Assembly: GCA_029558835.1 (NCBI GenBank)
Contig: JAKQDH010000061.1
Coordinates: 1 to 64,000, forward strand
DNA length: 64,000 nucleotides
Reading direction: 5' to 3'
Origin: Planctomycetota bacterium
GTDB lineage: Bacteria; Planctomycetota; Phycisphaerae; UBA1845
Positions 17,319 to 27,593 of the stretch are shown here, one piece after another. The notes below the pieces were generated by a model. The model searched no databases, was not told the origin of the DNA, and saw nothing but the letters and a program-made list of their open reading frames with translations. The position numbers were made by a program, and so were the translations under genes. Within the stretch, counting starts at the first letter, position 1. Each line of letters opens with the position of its first letter.

Positions 17319-17763
17319 CGCAGGCGAAGGCACTCCGGTGGGGTACGAACGTGCTCGCCCGCCACGCGGAGGACGCCCGACGCGTACTGGGCGTCTCGTC
17401 CGCGGGAAGGCCCACCTTCGTGAATGCATCCCCTGCTTCTCAGACCCGTCCTGGTTCCACCGGTGGGCAACCGCGTCGCTTGGCGTTCTCGGCAGGCGCG
17501 CCGTCCGCCGACGGACGCACCCTAAGTGTCACCGTCGTGTCACTTCGTTACAGGATCGTAGGGCCCGGCGGCGTCCGAGAAGGGGCGCTGATATCGGGTC
17601 TGGCCCACCATGGTCTGCGAAGAACGAAGACCGCTTGGACGCTGGGCGGGACGGTGAAAACGGACGCGCGGCCGCCCCGCGCGCCGATTAAGTCACCGCG
17701 CACCCGCGACGATAGCAGCGGTAGACCTGCGATCCTTGGGGACCGGGGCCGGGTAGACGCCTC

Positions 17764-19341
17764 ATGCGAAACATCATGGCGAATGGGCTCGCAGTACACG
17801 GCGACCCGGGTACCCGGGAGCAGATCGCCAATGCCCTGAGCGCGGAGGGCCTCCGCCAGGTCGCGGTCGCTTCGTGGCCGGAGGCACGGGCCGCCCTGCG
17901 GGCGATAACCGTACGGGTGGTGGTCGTGGCGACGAATGCCCTGGCGGACCCCGTTCCGCCAGACGGGCAGGAAGCCTGGCAGACGCTCACTTCCGCGGTT
18001 CCCTTCATCGTGCTGACCCCAACCGGGGACGTGCGCGGCACGCGGGCCGCCTTGCGCGCGGGTGCCTGGGACTGTCTGGAGGAGCCGTTGGACCGCCGGG
18101 CGCTACGGCAGAGCATACGGGAGGCATTGGCGGCCGGGACCGGGCCGACCGCGCCACGCGACGCGTGCGGCCCGCGTGGCCAGGGACTGGCCGGGTTGGC
18201 ACGCTACAGTGACCTGCTCCAGCAGCTTGCCGCGTGGCGGAGCCGCTGCCATCTGCTGGGGCAGACTCTGGCCGTCATGATGCTGGACCTGAACCACTTC
18301 CGCGAGTGCAATGAACGCTACTCCAGCGCTTTCGGCGACGAGGTGCTCAACTGGTTCGCCGCGATCCTGCTGGCCACCTCGCGCAGCTCCGATCTGGTGG
18401 CACGCTATGAGGCCGATCGGTTCCTGGTGGTGCTGCCCTGTGCCCGGGAGCAGGACGCCCGCGAGTGGGGACAGCGCTGCCGGGCCGCCATGCAACGCAA
18501 TTTCCCCGTCCGCGACGGCACGCCCTTTGAGATCGGAGTCAGCCTGGCCATCGTGGAAAGCTCGCGCGGCTTCGTGGAGACCGAGCACCAGTTGATCCGC
18601 CGGGCCCGCGTCACGCTGGATTGCGTCAAGCGCGCCGGTGGCAACCGCATGGGCTCGTGGTCCCAACTCGTCGCCGGCATGCCGTCCAGCACCGATCTGC
18701 GCCAAGCACGCCTGGAGGGCGTGCCGCACTGGGTGGACCGCATCGGCGAGCAGTTGCGCTGCACCTACCTCGAATCCACGCAGGCGCTGGTGGCGGCCGT
18801 CGAGGCGAAAGACCCGTACACGCGCATGCACTCCCAGAACGTGGCCGCCTATGCGGAAACGCTGGGCCGTCGCCTGGGGCTGCCGGCCGCGCGCGTGGAG
18901 AGTCTGCGCGTGGCCGGCTTCCTGCATGACCTGGGCAAGATCGGCGTGCCCGATGCGGTGCTGACCAAGCCTGGGCTTCTTACTCCTCCGGAGCGACAAC
19001 TGATCCAGCGTCATCCGCGTACCGCGCTCGACATCCTCGGGCACCTGCGCTTCCTGAACGACGAGCTGCCGCTCATCCATCACCACCACGAACGCTACGA
19101 CGGCGGCGGCTACCCCGACGGCCTGGCGCGCGAGGAAATCCCCTTCGGTGCACGCGTGCTGGCCACCGCCGACGCCCTCGACGCTATGCTCTCCGGCCGC
19201 TGCTACAAGCCACCCTATCCGAAGGAACGCGTCCAGGCGGAATTGGAGGCCGGCGCGGGCACCCAGTTCGACCCGACGGTCGTCGCGGCCGCCCTGTCCT
19301 GGCTGGACGAGCAGCCGCCCTCCGCTCCCGCGGCGTCGTAA
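17764..19341 (+). CDS. Pseudo-receiver, degenerate GGDEF and HD-GYP signalling protein
   Basis: 525 residues. Residues 8-122 have a receiver-like pattern but Thr/Asn where the phospho-acceptor Asp should be (about 57-58) and Glu-Glu-Pro instead of Lys-Pro (106-108). Residues 145-300 form a GGDEF-type domain in which EADRF (216-220) replaces GGDEF, so cyclase activity is unlikely. Residues 340-515 are a complete HD-GYP domain: HDLGKIG (388-394) and HHERYDGGGYPDG (441-453), the form that hydrolyses cyclic di-GMP or related dinucleotides. It may therefore be a phosphodiesterase with a ligand-sensing pseudo-cyclase domain. It is transcribed alone and converges with acnA. Confidence 0.88.
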   Translation: MRNIMANGLAVHGDPGTREQIANALSAEGLRQVAVASWPEARAALRAITVRVVVVATNALADPVPPDGQEAWQTLTSAVPFIVLTPTGDVRGTRAALRAGAWDCLEEPLDRRALRQSIREALAAGTGPTAPRDACGPRGQGLAGLARYSDLLQQLAAWRSRCHLLGQTLAVMMLDLNHFRECNERYSSAFGDEVLNWFAAILLATSRSSDLVARYEADRFLVVLPCAREQDAREWGQRCRAAMQRNFPVRDGTPFEIGVSLAIVESSRGFVETEHQLIRRARVTLDCVKRAGGNRMGSWSQLVAGMPSSTDLRQARLEGVPHWVDRIGEQLRCTYLESTQALVAAVEAKDPYTRMHSQNVAAYAETLGRRLGLPAARVESLRVAGFLHDLGKIGVPDAVLTKPGLLTPPERQLIQRHPRTALDILGHLRFLNDELPLIHHHHERYDGGGYPDGLAREEIPFGARVLATADALDAMLSGRCYKPPYPKERVQAELEAGAGTQFDPTVVAAALSWLDEQPPSAPAAS

Positions 19342-19398
19342 CGCCGCCCTTCCGCGACATCGACCCGTTGGGCGGGTTCCACCCGCCTTGTCGTGGTC

Positions 19399-19419
19399 GG
19401 CCCTCGCGGCGGGCAGAGC
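19399..19419. terminator. Hairpin between convergent genes
   Basis: GGCGGGC and GCCCGCC arms around a short loop in the 83-bp gap between the HD-GYP and aconitase stops. A second pairing, GGGCGGG/CCCGCC, is at about 19370-19388. They may terminate both genes, but no T run follows. Confidence 0.35.
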
Positions 19420-19424
19420 CCGCC

Positions 19425-22145
19425 CTACGCGAGCAGGCGGCGCAGCACCGCGGGGAGAATCCCACCCTGGCGGTAATAGTCCACTTCCACGGGCGTATCC
19501 AACCGGCATTGACAGGCCACCTTGCGGCTGACGCCGGTCCGCGGATCGGTGACGATGAGCTGCAACTCCTGGCGCGGCCGGAAGTCCTCGCTGATCGGAG
19601 GTACGTCAAACAGCTCGCGCCCCGTGATGCCTAGCGACGCCCGGTCCTGTCCCGCGCGGAATTGCAGGGGCAGCACGCCCATCCCCACCAGGTTGCTGCG
19701 GTGGATGCGTTCGTAGCTTTCCGCGAGCACGGCGCGCACGCCGAGCAGCAGCGTACCCTTGGCCGCCCAGTCACGGGAGGAGCCGGTGCCGTACTCCTTA
19801 CCGGCCACAACCAGCAGCGGCGTGCCCTCCGCGCGGTAGCGCTGGGCGGCATCGAAGACGGACATCTGCGTGCCGGACGGCAGGTGCACCGTGACGCCGC
19901 CCTCGCTGCCAGGCACCAGCAGGTTCCGCAAACGGATGTTGGCGAAGGTGCCGCGGGTCATCACGCGATCGTTGCCACGCCGGGCGCCGTAGCTGTTGAA
20001 GTTGCCCGGCGTTACGCCGTGTTCCTGCAAGTACTGCCCGGCCGGGGAATCCGGGTGGATCGAGCCGGCGGGCGAGATGTGGTCCGTCGTCACCGAATCG
20101 CCCAGCATCACCAGCACCCGTGCCCCGCAGATGGGCGTCGGAGCAGCCGCCTCCCGCCTCAGCCCCTCGAAAAACGGCGGCTTCTGCACGTAGGTGCTCG
20201 CGGCATCCCAGGCGTAGGTGTCACCCGAGGGGCACCGCAGGCGCTGCCAGGCAGCGCTGCCCGAGAAGACGTGCGCATACTGGGTGTGGAACTGCTCGGG
20301 CTTGACGAAACGGTTGACCGCCTCGTGGACCTCCGCCTGGCGGGGCCAGACGTCATGCAGGTACACGGGTCGGCCCCGCTCGTCCGTGCCCAGCGGCTCC
20401 GTGGTGAGGTCGATATGGACGGTGCCCGCCAGCGCATACGCGACCACCAGCGGCGGCGAGGCCAGGTAGTTGGCACGCACGAGCGGATGAATGCGCCCCT
20501 CGAAGTTGCGGTTGCCGCTCAGCACGGCCGCCACCACGAGGTCATGCTGCCGAATCGCCTCCGCCACCGGCTCCGGCAGCGGACCGCTGTTGCCGATGCA
20601 GGTCGTGCAGCCGTAGCCGACGTGGTGGAAGCCGAGTTGTTCCAGGTACGGCGTCAGCCCCGCCTCACGCAGGTACTGGCTGACGACCGGCGAGCCGGGG
20701 GCCAGGCTCGTCTTCACGTGCGGCTTGACGCGCAAGCCGCGCGCGCATGCCTTCTTGGCCAGCAACCCGGCCGCCAGCATCACCGCCGGGTTCGACGTGT
20801 TCGTACAGCTCGTAATCGCCGCGATCACGACCGTGCCGTGCCCAACGGTTGCGGACTTCCCGGCGGTCGTTATCGTGCCCTCGTGCGTGAGTTCCTGCTC
20901 CTTCAGCGCGAAACCGCGTTCACTCAGCGGGGCGCGCAGGGCCGTCGAGAAAGACTTCTTCATCTCGCGGAGAAGGACGCGATCCTGAGGCCGTTTCGGA
21001 CCGGCCAGGCTTGGCTGCACGGTCGCCAGGTCCAGGTCCAGGGTGTCGCTGAATTGCGGGTCGGGGTCAGCGTCCGTCCGGAAGAGCCCCTGCTCCTTCG
21101 TGTAACGCTCGACCAAGTCCACCTGCTCCGCGGGCCGCCCGGTCCGGCGCAAGTAGTCCAGCGTCTCCGCGTCGACCGGGAAGAAGCCCAGCGTCGCGCC
21201 GTACTCCGGCGCCATGTTGGCAATGGTTGCCCGGTCAGCGAGGCTCATGCTGGAAAGGCCGGAACCGTAGAACTCGACAAACTTGCCCACGACACCCTGT
21301 AGACGCAGCATCTGGGTGACGGTCAGCACCAGATCGGTGGCGGTGGCGCCCTCCGGAAGCTGACCGGTAAGGCGGAAGCCGACGACCTCGGGCATCAGCA
21401 TGTACAGCGGCTGGCCGAGCATGACCGCCTCGGCCTCGATGCCCCCCACGCCCCACCCGACCACCCCCAAGCCGTTGACCATCGTGGTGTGGCTGTCCGT
21501 CCCCACCAGGGTGTCCGGAAACGCCACGCGCCTCCCCTCGACTTCCCGGTTGACCACCACAGCCGCGAGGTACTCGAGGTTGACCTGGTGGCAGATACCC
21601 ATACCGGGCGGGACGACACGGAAGTTGCGCAGCGCGCGCTGGCCCCAGCGCAGCAGTTCGTACCGCTCCGCGTTGCGGACAAACTCCAGGTCCGTGTTGA
21701 TGCCTAATGCCTCTGCACTACCGAACGCGTCTACTTGAACCGAGTGGTCGATCACTAGGTCCACGGGAACCAGCGGGTTGATGCGCCGAGGGTCGCCGCC
21801 GAGCTCAGTCATGGCGTCCCGCATGGCCGCCAGGTCCACGACGGCCGGTACCCCAGTGAAGTCCTGGAGCAACACCCGGGCAGGCAGGAAGGGCACCTCG
21901 GTCGCCGGCACCGCGCGAGCGTCCCAACTCGCCAGATTCCGTACATCACTCTCCGTGACACTGGCAATATTCAAGTTGCGGATGACGCTCTCCAGGAGAA
22001 CCAGGATCGAACGTGGGAGATCAGGGGCCCGGATGATGCCGGCGTCAGCCAAGGCAGGTAGGCTGTATACGAGCAGATTCCCGCCCGCGGTACGCAGCGT
22101 GCGGCTGGCGCCAAATGGGTTCGAGTCGCGTTGGCGGGTCATCAT
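19425..22145 (-). CDS. acnA: Aconitate hydratase A
   Basis: A 906-residue monofunctional aconitase of the AcnA/IRP type, converting citrate to isocitrate in the TCA cycle. The 4Fe-4S ligands are visible as SCTNTSNP and [12 protein letters not shown]; the substrate-binding [11 protein letters not shown] and the C-terminal swivel domain with [16 protein letters not shown] are intact. Length fits the family (about 890-905). Of the possible starts, the ATG at 22145 has GAGGA seven bases before it and gives the normal N-terminus; longer frames upstream are unsupported. In E. coli AcnA is the stress-stable form; regulation here is unknown. Confidence 0.95.
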   Translation of the reverse strand: MMTRQRDSNPFGASRTLRTAGGNLLVYSLPALADAGIIRAPDLPRSILVLLESVIRNLNIASVTESDVRNLASWDARAVPATEVPFLPARVLLQDFTGVPAVVDLAAMRDAMTELGGDPRRINPLVPVDLVIDHSVQVDAFGSAEALGINTDLEFVRNAERYELLRWGQRALRNFRVVPPGMGICHQVNLEYLAAVVVNREVEGRRVAFPDTLVGTDSHTTMVNGLGVVGWGVGGIEAEAVMLGQPLYMLMPEVVGFRLTGQLPEGATATDLVLTVTQMLRLQGVVGKFVEFYGSGLSSMSLADRATIANMAPEYGATLGFFPVDAETLDYLRRTGRPAEQVDLVERYTKEQGLFRTDADPDPQFSDTLDLDLATVQPSLAGPKRPQDRVLLREMKKSFSTALRAPLSERGFALKEQELTHEGTITTAGKSATVGHGTVVIAAITSCTNTSNPAVMLAAGLLAKKACARGLRVKPHVKTSLAPGSPVVSQYLREAGLTPYLEQLGFHHVGYGCTTCIGNSGPLPEPVAEAIRQHDLVVAAVLSGNRNFEGRIHPLVRANYLASPPLVVAYALAGTVHIDLTTEPLGTDERGRPVYLHDVWPRQAEVHEAVNRFVKPEQFHTQYAHVFSGSAAWQRLRCPSGDTYAWDAASTYVQKPPFFEGLRREAAAPTPICGARVLVMLGDSVTTDHISPAGSIHPDSPAGQYLQEHGVTPGNFNSYGARRGNDRVMTRGTFANIRLRNLLVPGSEGGVTVHLPSGTQMSVFDAAQRYRAEGTPLLVVAGKEYGTGSSRDWAAKGTLLLGVRAVLAESYERIHRSNLVGMGVLPLQFRAGQDRASLGITGRELFDVPPISEDFRPRQELQLIVTDPRTGVSRKVACQCRLDTPVEVDYYRQGGILPAVLRRLLA

Positions 22146-22347
22146 GCGGTGATCCTCGTTGCAGGGTCCCGAGGCAGAGTGCACACGCCGGCCGGCCGCC
22201 GGCGTCCTACGGACTGTAGAGGTCCTGCAGCGGAGCGTCAAACCGCCCCCTTGCCGGCCCGACCGGGCGGCTGTAATATGCGGGGCTCCGGCAGGCGGAT
22301 CGGGCAAGACCCGCCGGCCGCGGGATGGGCACACAGGCGTGCAGGCG

Positions 22348-22578
22348 ATGGCAGGAATCGACCCCGAGTTGCTGGGCATCCTCCGCTGCCCGATTGCGCG
22401 GGTGCCGCTTGTGCAGGAGGGCGACTGGCTGTACTCGATGGACATGAATGCGCCCCGGCGGTACCCGATTCGCGACGGCATCCCGGTCCTGTTGATCGAG
22501 GAGGCCCAGGACGTGGAACGAATGGAGTTGGAGCGGGTGCTGGCACGGGCGCGACGCGGGCGATCGCCGCAAACTTAA
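22348..22578 (+). CDS. Trm112-like (UPF0434) small protein
   Basis: 76 residues matching the Trm112/YcaR fold: [10 protein letters not shown] at the start and [13 protein letters not shown] in the middle, both diagnostic. The second Cys of the usual Cys-Pro-x-Cys is missing (CPIARVPL), as are the later Cys, so zinc is not expected. Trm112 proteins activate methyltransferases, and bacterial versions are mostly uncharacterised. It lies 37 bp before rpsR, suggesting co-transcription. Confidence 0.75.
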   Translation: MAGIDPELLGILRCPIARVPLVQEGDWLYSMDMNAPRRYPIRDGIPVLLIEEAQDVERMELERVLARARRGRSPQT

Positions 22579-22615
22579 GCGCGGGCGGCAACCGGCCGTG
22601 CTTAGAGGAAACCTC

Positions 22616-22906
22616 ATGGCTGACGTAGAGAGCGAACTGGTTGGGCAGGTGGCCGTTGCCGACGCGCAGGGGCGCGCACGTGGCGTTCGGGCAGGCGGGC
22701 AGCGCTTCCGCCGGGGTTTGCATGAGCGCGTGAGCTTCTGCCCGATTGACTACAAGGAGCTCGATCTGCTGCGCAAGTTCCTCACCACCAGCAGCAAGCT
22801 GATGTCGCGCAAGCGCGCCGGCACCAGCGCCCAGGAGCAGGAAGCCCTCAAGCGGGCCATCAAGCGCGCCCGCTATCTTGCCCTGTTGCCGTACAGCGGA
22901 ACCTGA
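22616..22906 (+). CDS. rpsR: 30S ribosomal protein bS18
   Basis: 96 residues. The C-terminal two-thirds is bS18: Cys-Pro-Ile-Asp-Tyr-Lys-Glu-Leu-Asp-Leu-Leu then Arg-Lys-Phe and LKRAIKRARYLALLPY. The N-terminal 40 residues are a Gly/Arg/Ala-rich extension not found in most bS18. The ATG at 22616 follows AGAGGAA at good spacing and is preferred to a GTG six codons earlier. It is not accompanied by rpsF, ssb or rplI as in many bacteria. Confidence 0.93.
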   Translation: MADVESELVGQVAVADAQGRARGVRAGGQRFRRGLHERVSFCPIDYKELDLLRKFLTTSSKLMSRKRAGTSAQEQEALKRAIKRARYLALLPYSGT

Positions 22907-22918
22907 ACGACCGTGCGC

Positions 22919-22952
22919 CGCGGTGCGACCATGACGGTCTCGCCGCACCGCG
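22919..22952 (+). terminator. Candidate terminator hairpin after rpsR
   Basis: CGCGGTGCG / CGCACCGCG arms (9 bp) with a smaller ACC/GGT pairing inside, 13 bp after the rpsR stop and followed by CTTTG. The rest of the gap to 23418 (about 470 bp) shows nothing I recognise. Confidence 0.35.
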
Positions 22953-23418
22953 CGGGCTGCCTTTGACACTCGGCAGCAAGCGGAGCAGGCCCGTAGTCTG
23001 ATTGCGTCGCGGAATCCTGCAGGGTCATTCAGCGTTCCGATATCCTGCGACCTTCGCGTCCGTCGCTGTTCAACGCCGTGGGCGCCGGCCCGCGCTGGCC
23101 GGTGGTCAGAGGGGTGCCCTGTATCCCTCGCACGCCCGGCTCCAAGACTCGTACGCACCCCCGACCCCATGTCCCGGCCCCACTCGAGAGTTGAAGCGTG
23201 TCGACGGCCCGGCCTGTCGAGGAACCGGCGCCGGCCCGCTGCTGCGAGATCGCCCTCCCGGTTTCCCATTTGCGTGGACCCATTCAGCATGGCCAGCCAC
23301 ACCCGGCTGCACGCGGTTCCGTGCCCACCCTCGTCGCTGCGGGTACAATGCCCGGCGTACCCGTGACGGCGGTGGCGCGCGACCGGCCGGCAACGGAGCG
23401 GGGCCGCGAGATTGTCCC

Positions 23419-26043
23419 ATGACCGGTGTAACGCCAAAACGTAACGCCTGCACTCCTCCGCGCTTTCTGCGCCCTGCGGGCCTGGTCGTGGGCCTGGCCG
23501 CTCTGGCGATGGGGTTGCCCACCATCGGCGGCGGCTTCGTCGGCGGGGACGACTACCAACTCGCCCTCAACCACGTGCTGGTCAACCACCCGTCCTGGTC
23601 GCACGCCCTGGCGCTGTTCAAGATCGTTCACCGCGACCTGTACCAGCCGCTGCCGCTGCTGAGCTTCTCCGGCGAGTTCTGGCTGGCCTACCGCCTGGAC
23701 CTCTTCGACCCCCGCGACCCGCAATCCGGAGCGTGGCTGTTTCACCTGACCAACATCCTGCTCCATGCTGCCAACGCCGTCCTGGTCTGGCGCCTGTTGC
23801 GTTGCCTCAGTCGAGATGAGCGTGTTGCCCTGATCGGCGGTTTGCTCTTCGCTCTGCACCCCTTGCAGGTCGAAGTAGTCGCCTGGATCAACGGCCGCAT
23901 GATGCTCATGTCGACGCTGTTCGCGGTCGCAGCGCTGTTGACGTGGGCTCGGTTCCTGGAACATGGCGGTTGGCGCTGGGCGGGGCTGACGCTGCTGTTC
24001 GTCCTAGCATGCGGTGCCAGCAAAGTCCGCGTCGAGTTGCCGGTGCTCCTGCTGATGGTGCCCCTGGCACGCGGGCTGAGAATTCGCGACCTGCTCGGCC
24101 TTCCTGCCGGGAAGCGTCCGACGGAGGGCGGGACCGCAGTGGCATCCCCCCTCACGCTGCCCTCTCCCCCAGGGGGGAGAGGGTCTCTACCGGGCATGCC
24201 GAGGTCCACCCGCCGTCTCTGGCTGGCGTGGGCGGTGTATGCCGCGGTGACGGGTGCCTTCGCCGTCGTCAACATCTGGTCCACGGCCGAGGCGGAGATG
24301 TTTGCCGGCGGAGCCGAGCACCTCCACGGGCCTCGCGTCGTCCGCGTGCTGCTTTCCCTGGCGTGGTACGTGCAGCACTTCGTCTGGCCCCGCGGCTTGG
24401 CCGCCTGGTACCACGCCCCGCCGGTGGTGTACTGGGCGGACCTGCTCACGACGCCGACGCTGCTGGTGCTCGTTCCCGCGGCCATCGGGTTGACCTGGGC
24501 GGCTTGGAGGTGGCTCGGGGTCCGTTTGGGCGTGCTCTGGTTCTGCGCGGCCATCGCCGCGACGCTGCCCATCGTCCCCGCGCGGAACATCCTGGCCGCC
24601 GATCGCTACATGTACTTGCCGATTATCGGTCTGTTATGGGCCTCGGCCGTCATGCTCCGCGCTGCCCACGCACGCTGGTTCGAGCATGCCGCTTCGACCG
24701 CACGCCGCTTCGTGCCGCGCGTGGCCGGTCTCGCCCTGCTCGTTGCGGCTCTGCTCACAAGCTGGCACGTCGGCTCGTTCTACGACAGCGCCATTCTGAA
24801 GACCACGCGCATCGCGCAGCTCAACCCCGACCTGCCGCAGGTATACGAGCGCATGGCTTGGGCGTACTACAACGCGGGCAAGGCGGCCGAGACCGCCGGC
24901 GATGCCGCGGGCGCGGAGCAGTACTACGTCCAGGCGATCGACTTGGCCCGGCGGGAGCTGCCTCGCGCCGACGTCATTCTCGAGGGCAAGGTCTATCAAC
25001 TCGTCGGCCTGGCGGAATGGCGCCGCGGTCGCCTGGCCGAGGCCGAGGCGGCTCTTACCCAGGCGCTCGACACGGACCCGCGCAACCCGCTGGCGTACTA
25101 CCGCCTGGCCCACTTTTTTGAGGAAGCCGGGCGGATCGCCGAGGCCCTGCCTCTGTACGAAACCGCCGTCACGCTCGCGCCCACCAACAACCCCGTGCTC
25201 ATTCGCCTTGCCGACCTGTACCGCCGCGTCGGTCGCCTCGCCGACGCCCGCGCCGTCTACGAACAGGCACTGCAAAGCAACCCCTACGAGGTGCCCGCCA
25301 GCCTCGGTCTCGCGGAGTTGGACCTGGGGCTCGGTACGACCGCAGCAGCGCAAGCAGCCGCTGATCGCCTCGAACGCCTGCTTGACTGGATGCCGGAACA
25401 CTCGGCCGCTCGCGTCAACCTCGGCGTGGCCTATCAGACCCTGGGTCGCACCGCCGACGCCCTTGCCGTCTACGAAGAAGCGCTCCGGCGCGATCCGCAA
25501 GCCGTGACGGCCGCCCTCAACCGGGCGCTCATCTATCACGCTGCTTTCCTCGAGAATGGCCGATTCGAGCCCTGCGTGGCGTTGTGGGCGGACGTGTTGA
25601 CGCGTTTCCCCGGCTGCGTAGAGGCCCGCGCGTACCTGGCTTGGTCCCAGGCCTTGGCCGGGCTGCCTGCCCCCGCCGTCCAGGCCGCCAACGCCCTGCT
25701 GAGTGAGGTCGTTGCCGCGCCGCTCGCCCACGGCACGCTCGCCCTCGTGGCGCTGCGCGGACGACGCCACGACGACGCCGTTGCCCACGTCGAGGCCGTG
25801 TGCGCGACCGGCCCCGCTGGCGCCGAAGCACGCCGGCAATTGCTGTTCGCCCTGGGTTTCACCCAGGAGCAGCGCCCTGAATTGCCCTGGACGTACTGCC
25901 TGGCCGCCCGTCTGCTGCTCGCCGGCGGGCAGGTGGATATCGCACGCCAAATGCTCGAACTCGGCGCCGACGCCATCAGCACGTCCCCGCCATGCCGGGC
26001 ATACGCCGACGACCTGCGCGCGCAACTCCCGGCCGCCCCGTAG
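23419..26043 (+). CDS. Polytopic membrane protein with C-terminal TPR repeats (TMTC/PMT-like)
   Basis: 874 residues. The N-terminal half has about ten hydrophobic helices and an early Gly-Asp-Asp in the first luminal loop (about residues 34-36), the place of the acidic catalytic pair of protein O-mannosyltransferase-type GT-C enzymes. The C-terminal half (about 475-700 and beyond) has at least six TPR units of 34 residues, for example with Ala-Tyr-Tyr-Arg-Leu-Ala-His. This layout resembles eukaryotic TMTC proteins and bacterial relatives, so glycosyl transfer from a lipid donor is a plausible inference. Family A repeat DNA encodes residues 242-255 between two helices. The ATG at 23419 precedes a clean N-terminus; the open frame further upstream looks non-coding. 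Confidence 0.75.
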   Translation: MTGVTPKRNACTPPRFLRPAGLVVGLAALAMGLPTIGGGFVGGDDYQLALNHVLVNHPSWSHALALFKIVHRDLYQPLPLLSFSGEFWLAYRLDLFDPRDPQSGAWLFHLTNILLHAANAVLVWRLLRCLSRDERVALIGGLLFALHPLQVEVVAWINGRMMLMSTLFAVAALLTWARFLEHGGWRWAGLTLLFVLACGASKVRVELPVLLLMVPLARGLRIRDLLGLPAGKRPTEGGTAVASPLTLPSPPGGRGSLPGMPRSTRRLWLAWAVYAAVTGAFAVVNIWSTAEAEMFAGGAEHLHGPRVVRVLLSLAWYVQHFVWPRGLAAWYHAPPVVYWADLLTTPTLLVLVPAAIGLTWAAWRWLGVRLGVLWFCAAIAATLPIVPARNILAADRYMYLPIIGLLWASAVMLRAAHARWFEHAASTARRFVPRVAGLALLVAALLTSWHVGSFYDSAILKTTRIAQLNPDLPQVYERMAWAYYNAGKAAETAGDAAGAEQYYVQAIDLARRELPRADVILEGKVYQLVGLAEWRRGRLAEAEAALTQALDTDPRNPLAYYRLAHFFEEAGRIAEALPLYETAVTLAPTNNPVLIRLADLYRRVGRLADARAVYEQALQSNPYEVPASLGLAELDLGLGTTAAAQAAADRLERLLDWMPEHSAARVNLGVAYQTLGRTADALAVYEEALRRDPQAVTAALNRALIYHAAFLENGRFEPCVALWADVLTRFPGCVEARAYLAWSQALAGLPAPAVQAANALLSEVVAAPLAHGTLALVALRGRRHDDAVAHVEAVCATGPAGAEARRQLLFALGFTQEQRPELPWTYCLAARLLLAGGQVDIARQMLELGADAISTSPPCRAYADDLRAQLPAAP
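24145..24184. repeat. Family A repeat inside the TPR gene, copy 4
   Basis: CCCCCTCACGCTGCCCTCTC then CCCCAGGGGGGAGAGGG. It is in frame and encodes a Pro/Leu/Gly/Arg-rich insert in a cytoplasmic loop, in the same translated phase as the start of the mnmE insert. Confidence 0.8.
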
Positions 26044-26147
26044 CGTGCCCCCCCGCGGGCGACGTGGTCGTTGACGACGGCACCATGATGCTACCGGCGC
26101 GGCGAGGTGTCGGCGTGATGCTCGCCTCCGCCGGCGCATACAAGAAC

Positions 26148-26173
26148 GCCCCGGCACGTACACGCGCCGGGGC
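26148..26173 (-). terminator. Candidate terminator hairpin between convergent genes
   Basis: Arms GCCCCGGC and GCCGGGGC with a 10-base loop. Read on the minus strand it is followed by GTTCTTGT, so it better suits the sigma-factor gene, ending 205 bp before it; it could also stop the TPR gene. The remainder of the 335-bp gap holds nothing recognisable. Confidence 0.4.
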
Positions 26174-26378
26174 TCGGATATAGGACCACTGTCGCGCCGG
26201 GCGGCCACTCACCGCCGGTCAGGGGAGGTATCTTCCACTGATGATCGTCAACCCTTCTGAGCCCGGGGCCGACGCCCGCGTCCTCGCGGACCGTCGTCGC
26301 GCCACGGAAAGTGTGGCGATCACCAGAGTTGCGTGCCGTCTGCGTCTCCGCGGGCTGCAGTGACGGGCCGGTCCGCAC

Positions 26379-27377
26379 TCACGCGGCCAGATACCGGCCT
26401 TCCAGAGTCAGGCGGATCTTCCGCAGCGCCTTGTTCTGAATCTGCCGCACCCGCTCTTTCGTCACTCCGATCAGGTGTCCGACTTCCTCCAGCGTCTTCG
26501 CCGTCGGCTTGCCGGAGCCGTTGGGCACCAGGGCGAAACGCTCCTGAATCACCGTCTGCTCGACTTCGCTCAACCCCGCCAGGTTCCGCAGCAGAATCTC
26601 CTTCAGCTCGTCCACGCAGTCGCGTTCCACGTCGTCGCGCCTCTCGGCCACGTGGTCACTGCGCTCCCGGTTGGCGTCGAACTCGGTGGGGAAGTAGCCG
26701 CGATATCGGCTGGCCCGCATGGCCACCCGCGAGAAACTCTTGAGGATCGCCCGGCACGAGTAGGTGCTGAACTTGTAGCCGCGGGCGCAATCGAACTTCT
26801 CCACGCTCCGCAACAGCGCCAGGTTGCCCTCGCTGATCAGCTCGCTGAAGTCGATCCCCGCCAGCCGCGTCCGCTTGGCCATCGCCAGCACCAGCGGCAT
26901 GTTCGCCTGCACGATGCTGCTGCGGGCCTCCAGCACCCGCCGTCCCCAGGCGACCGCATGACGGGCCTGACGCAGCGTCAGCGACTTGCCCGGCCACTGC
27001 TTCAGCAACAGGCCCACCTGGCGACGAGCGTAGTTGAACCGCATGAACATCAGTTGCTCGTCTGCCGGTGAAAGCGTGGGCACGCCCTTCGCCGCCCGGT
27101 TCCGGTCCAGTACCGACGGCGGCTCCGCGAAGCGGCTCGCCTGCTCGCCGACCAACTCGGCTCGCGCGCCGAAAAGGTCAATCTCAACGCTCGGCAACGC
27201 AAACCGCGGGTGGTCCACGTACTCCATCGGCTCGGTAAGCAGCCGCGTCAACAGAACCTGGTCCTCTACGGGAAGCAGGTGGATCACCTCGCCGGCGCGC
27301 GGTTGGGCGACCGACGCGGCGGGCGAGGCCGGCGTCCTGTACGCCTCTTTTGTCAGATGGGCCGACATTTCGTTCAC
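26379..27377 (-). CDS. Sigma-70 family RNA polymerase sigma factor (planctomycete type)
   Basis: 332 residues. Region 2 covers about 155-235 (ANMPLVLAMAKR, FSELISEGNLALLRSVEKFD, GYKFSTYSCRAILKSF), and region 4 about 275-328 (LSEVEQTVIQERF, then TLEEVGHLIGVTKERVRQIQ with the DNA-recognition helix). No region 1.1 and no clear region 3 are seen; the link between 2 and 4 is short and charged. That makes it closer to a group 2/3 alternative factor than to housekeeping RpoD. An N-terminal 130-residue region includes a Phe-Met-Arg-Phe-Asn-Tyr motif common in planctomycete sigma factors. Two candidate ATG codons lie three codons apart. Confidence 0.88.
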   Translation of the reverse strand: MNEMSAHLTKEAYRTPASPAASVAQPRAGEVIHLLPVEDQVLLTRLLTEPMEYVDHPRFALPSVEIDLFGARAELVGEQASRFAEPPSVLDRNRAAKGVPTLSPADEQLMFMRFNYARRQVGLLLKQWPGKSLTLRQARHAVAWGRRVLEARSSIVQANMPLVLAMAKRTRLAGIDFSELISEGNLALLRSVEKFDCARGYKFSTYSCRAILKSFSRVAMRASRYRGYFPTEFDANRERSDHVAERRDDVERDCVDELKEILLRNLAGLSEVEQTVIQERFALVPNGSGKPTAKTLEEVGHLIGVTKERVRQIQNKALRKIRLTLEGRYLAA

Positions 27378-27593
27378 CCCCCTTCGGGACTCCTACCCGT
27401 GGCCGTGGCACTGCAAGGTCCGGCCGTGCGCAACTGACCACGTCCGCGACGCCTTGCAGGAGCCGGCTCGCCGCTCAGCAGCGCCGCCGACTCGGTTTTG
27501 CACTCGCACAGCGTGAAATCGACTCACGCCGTACTTTCCGTCAGGCCGAGCACCGAGGAGATGCGTATCATCGGGGGGACCGATTCACCCCCA

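Noticed and set aside
22146..22481. Aconitase start at 22481 (1018 codons)
   Set aside because: It would exceed the family length by over 100 residues with low-complexity sequence; the ATG at 22145 has GAGGA upstream.
23002..23418. N-terminal extension of the TPR membrane protein
   Set aside because: The 139 extra residues are Arg/Pro/Gly-rich with no hydrophobic signal and no ribosome-binding site; the ATG at 23419 gives a clean membrane-protein start.
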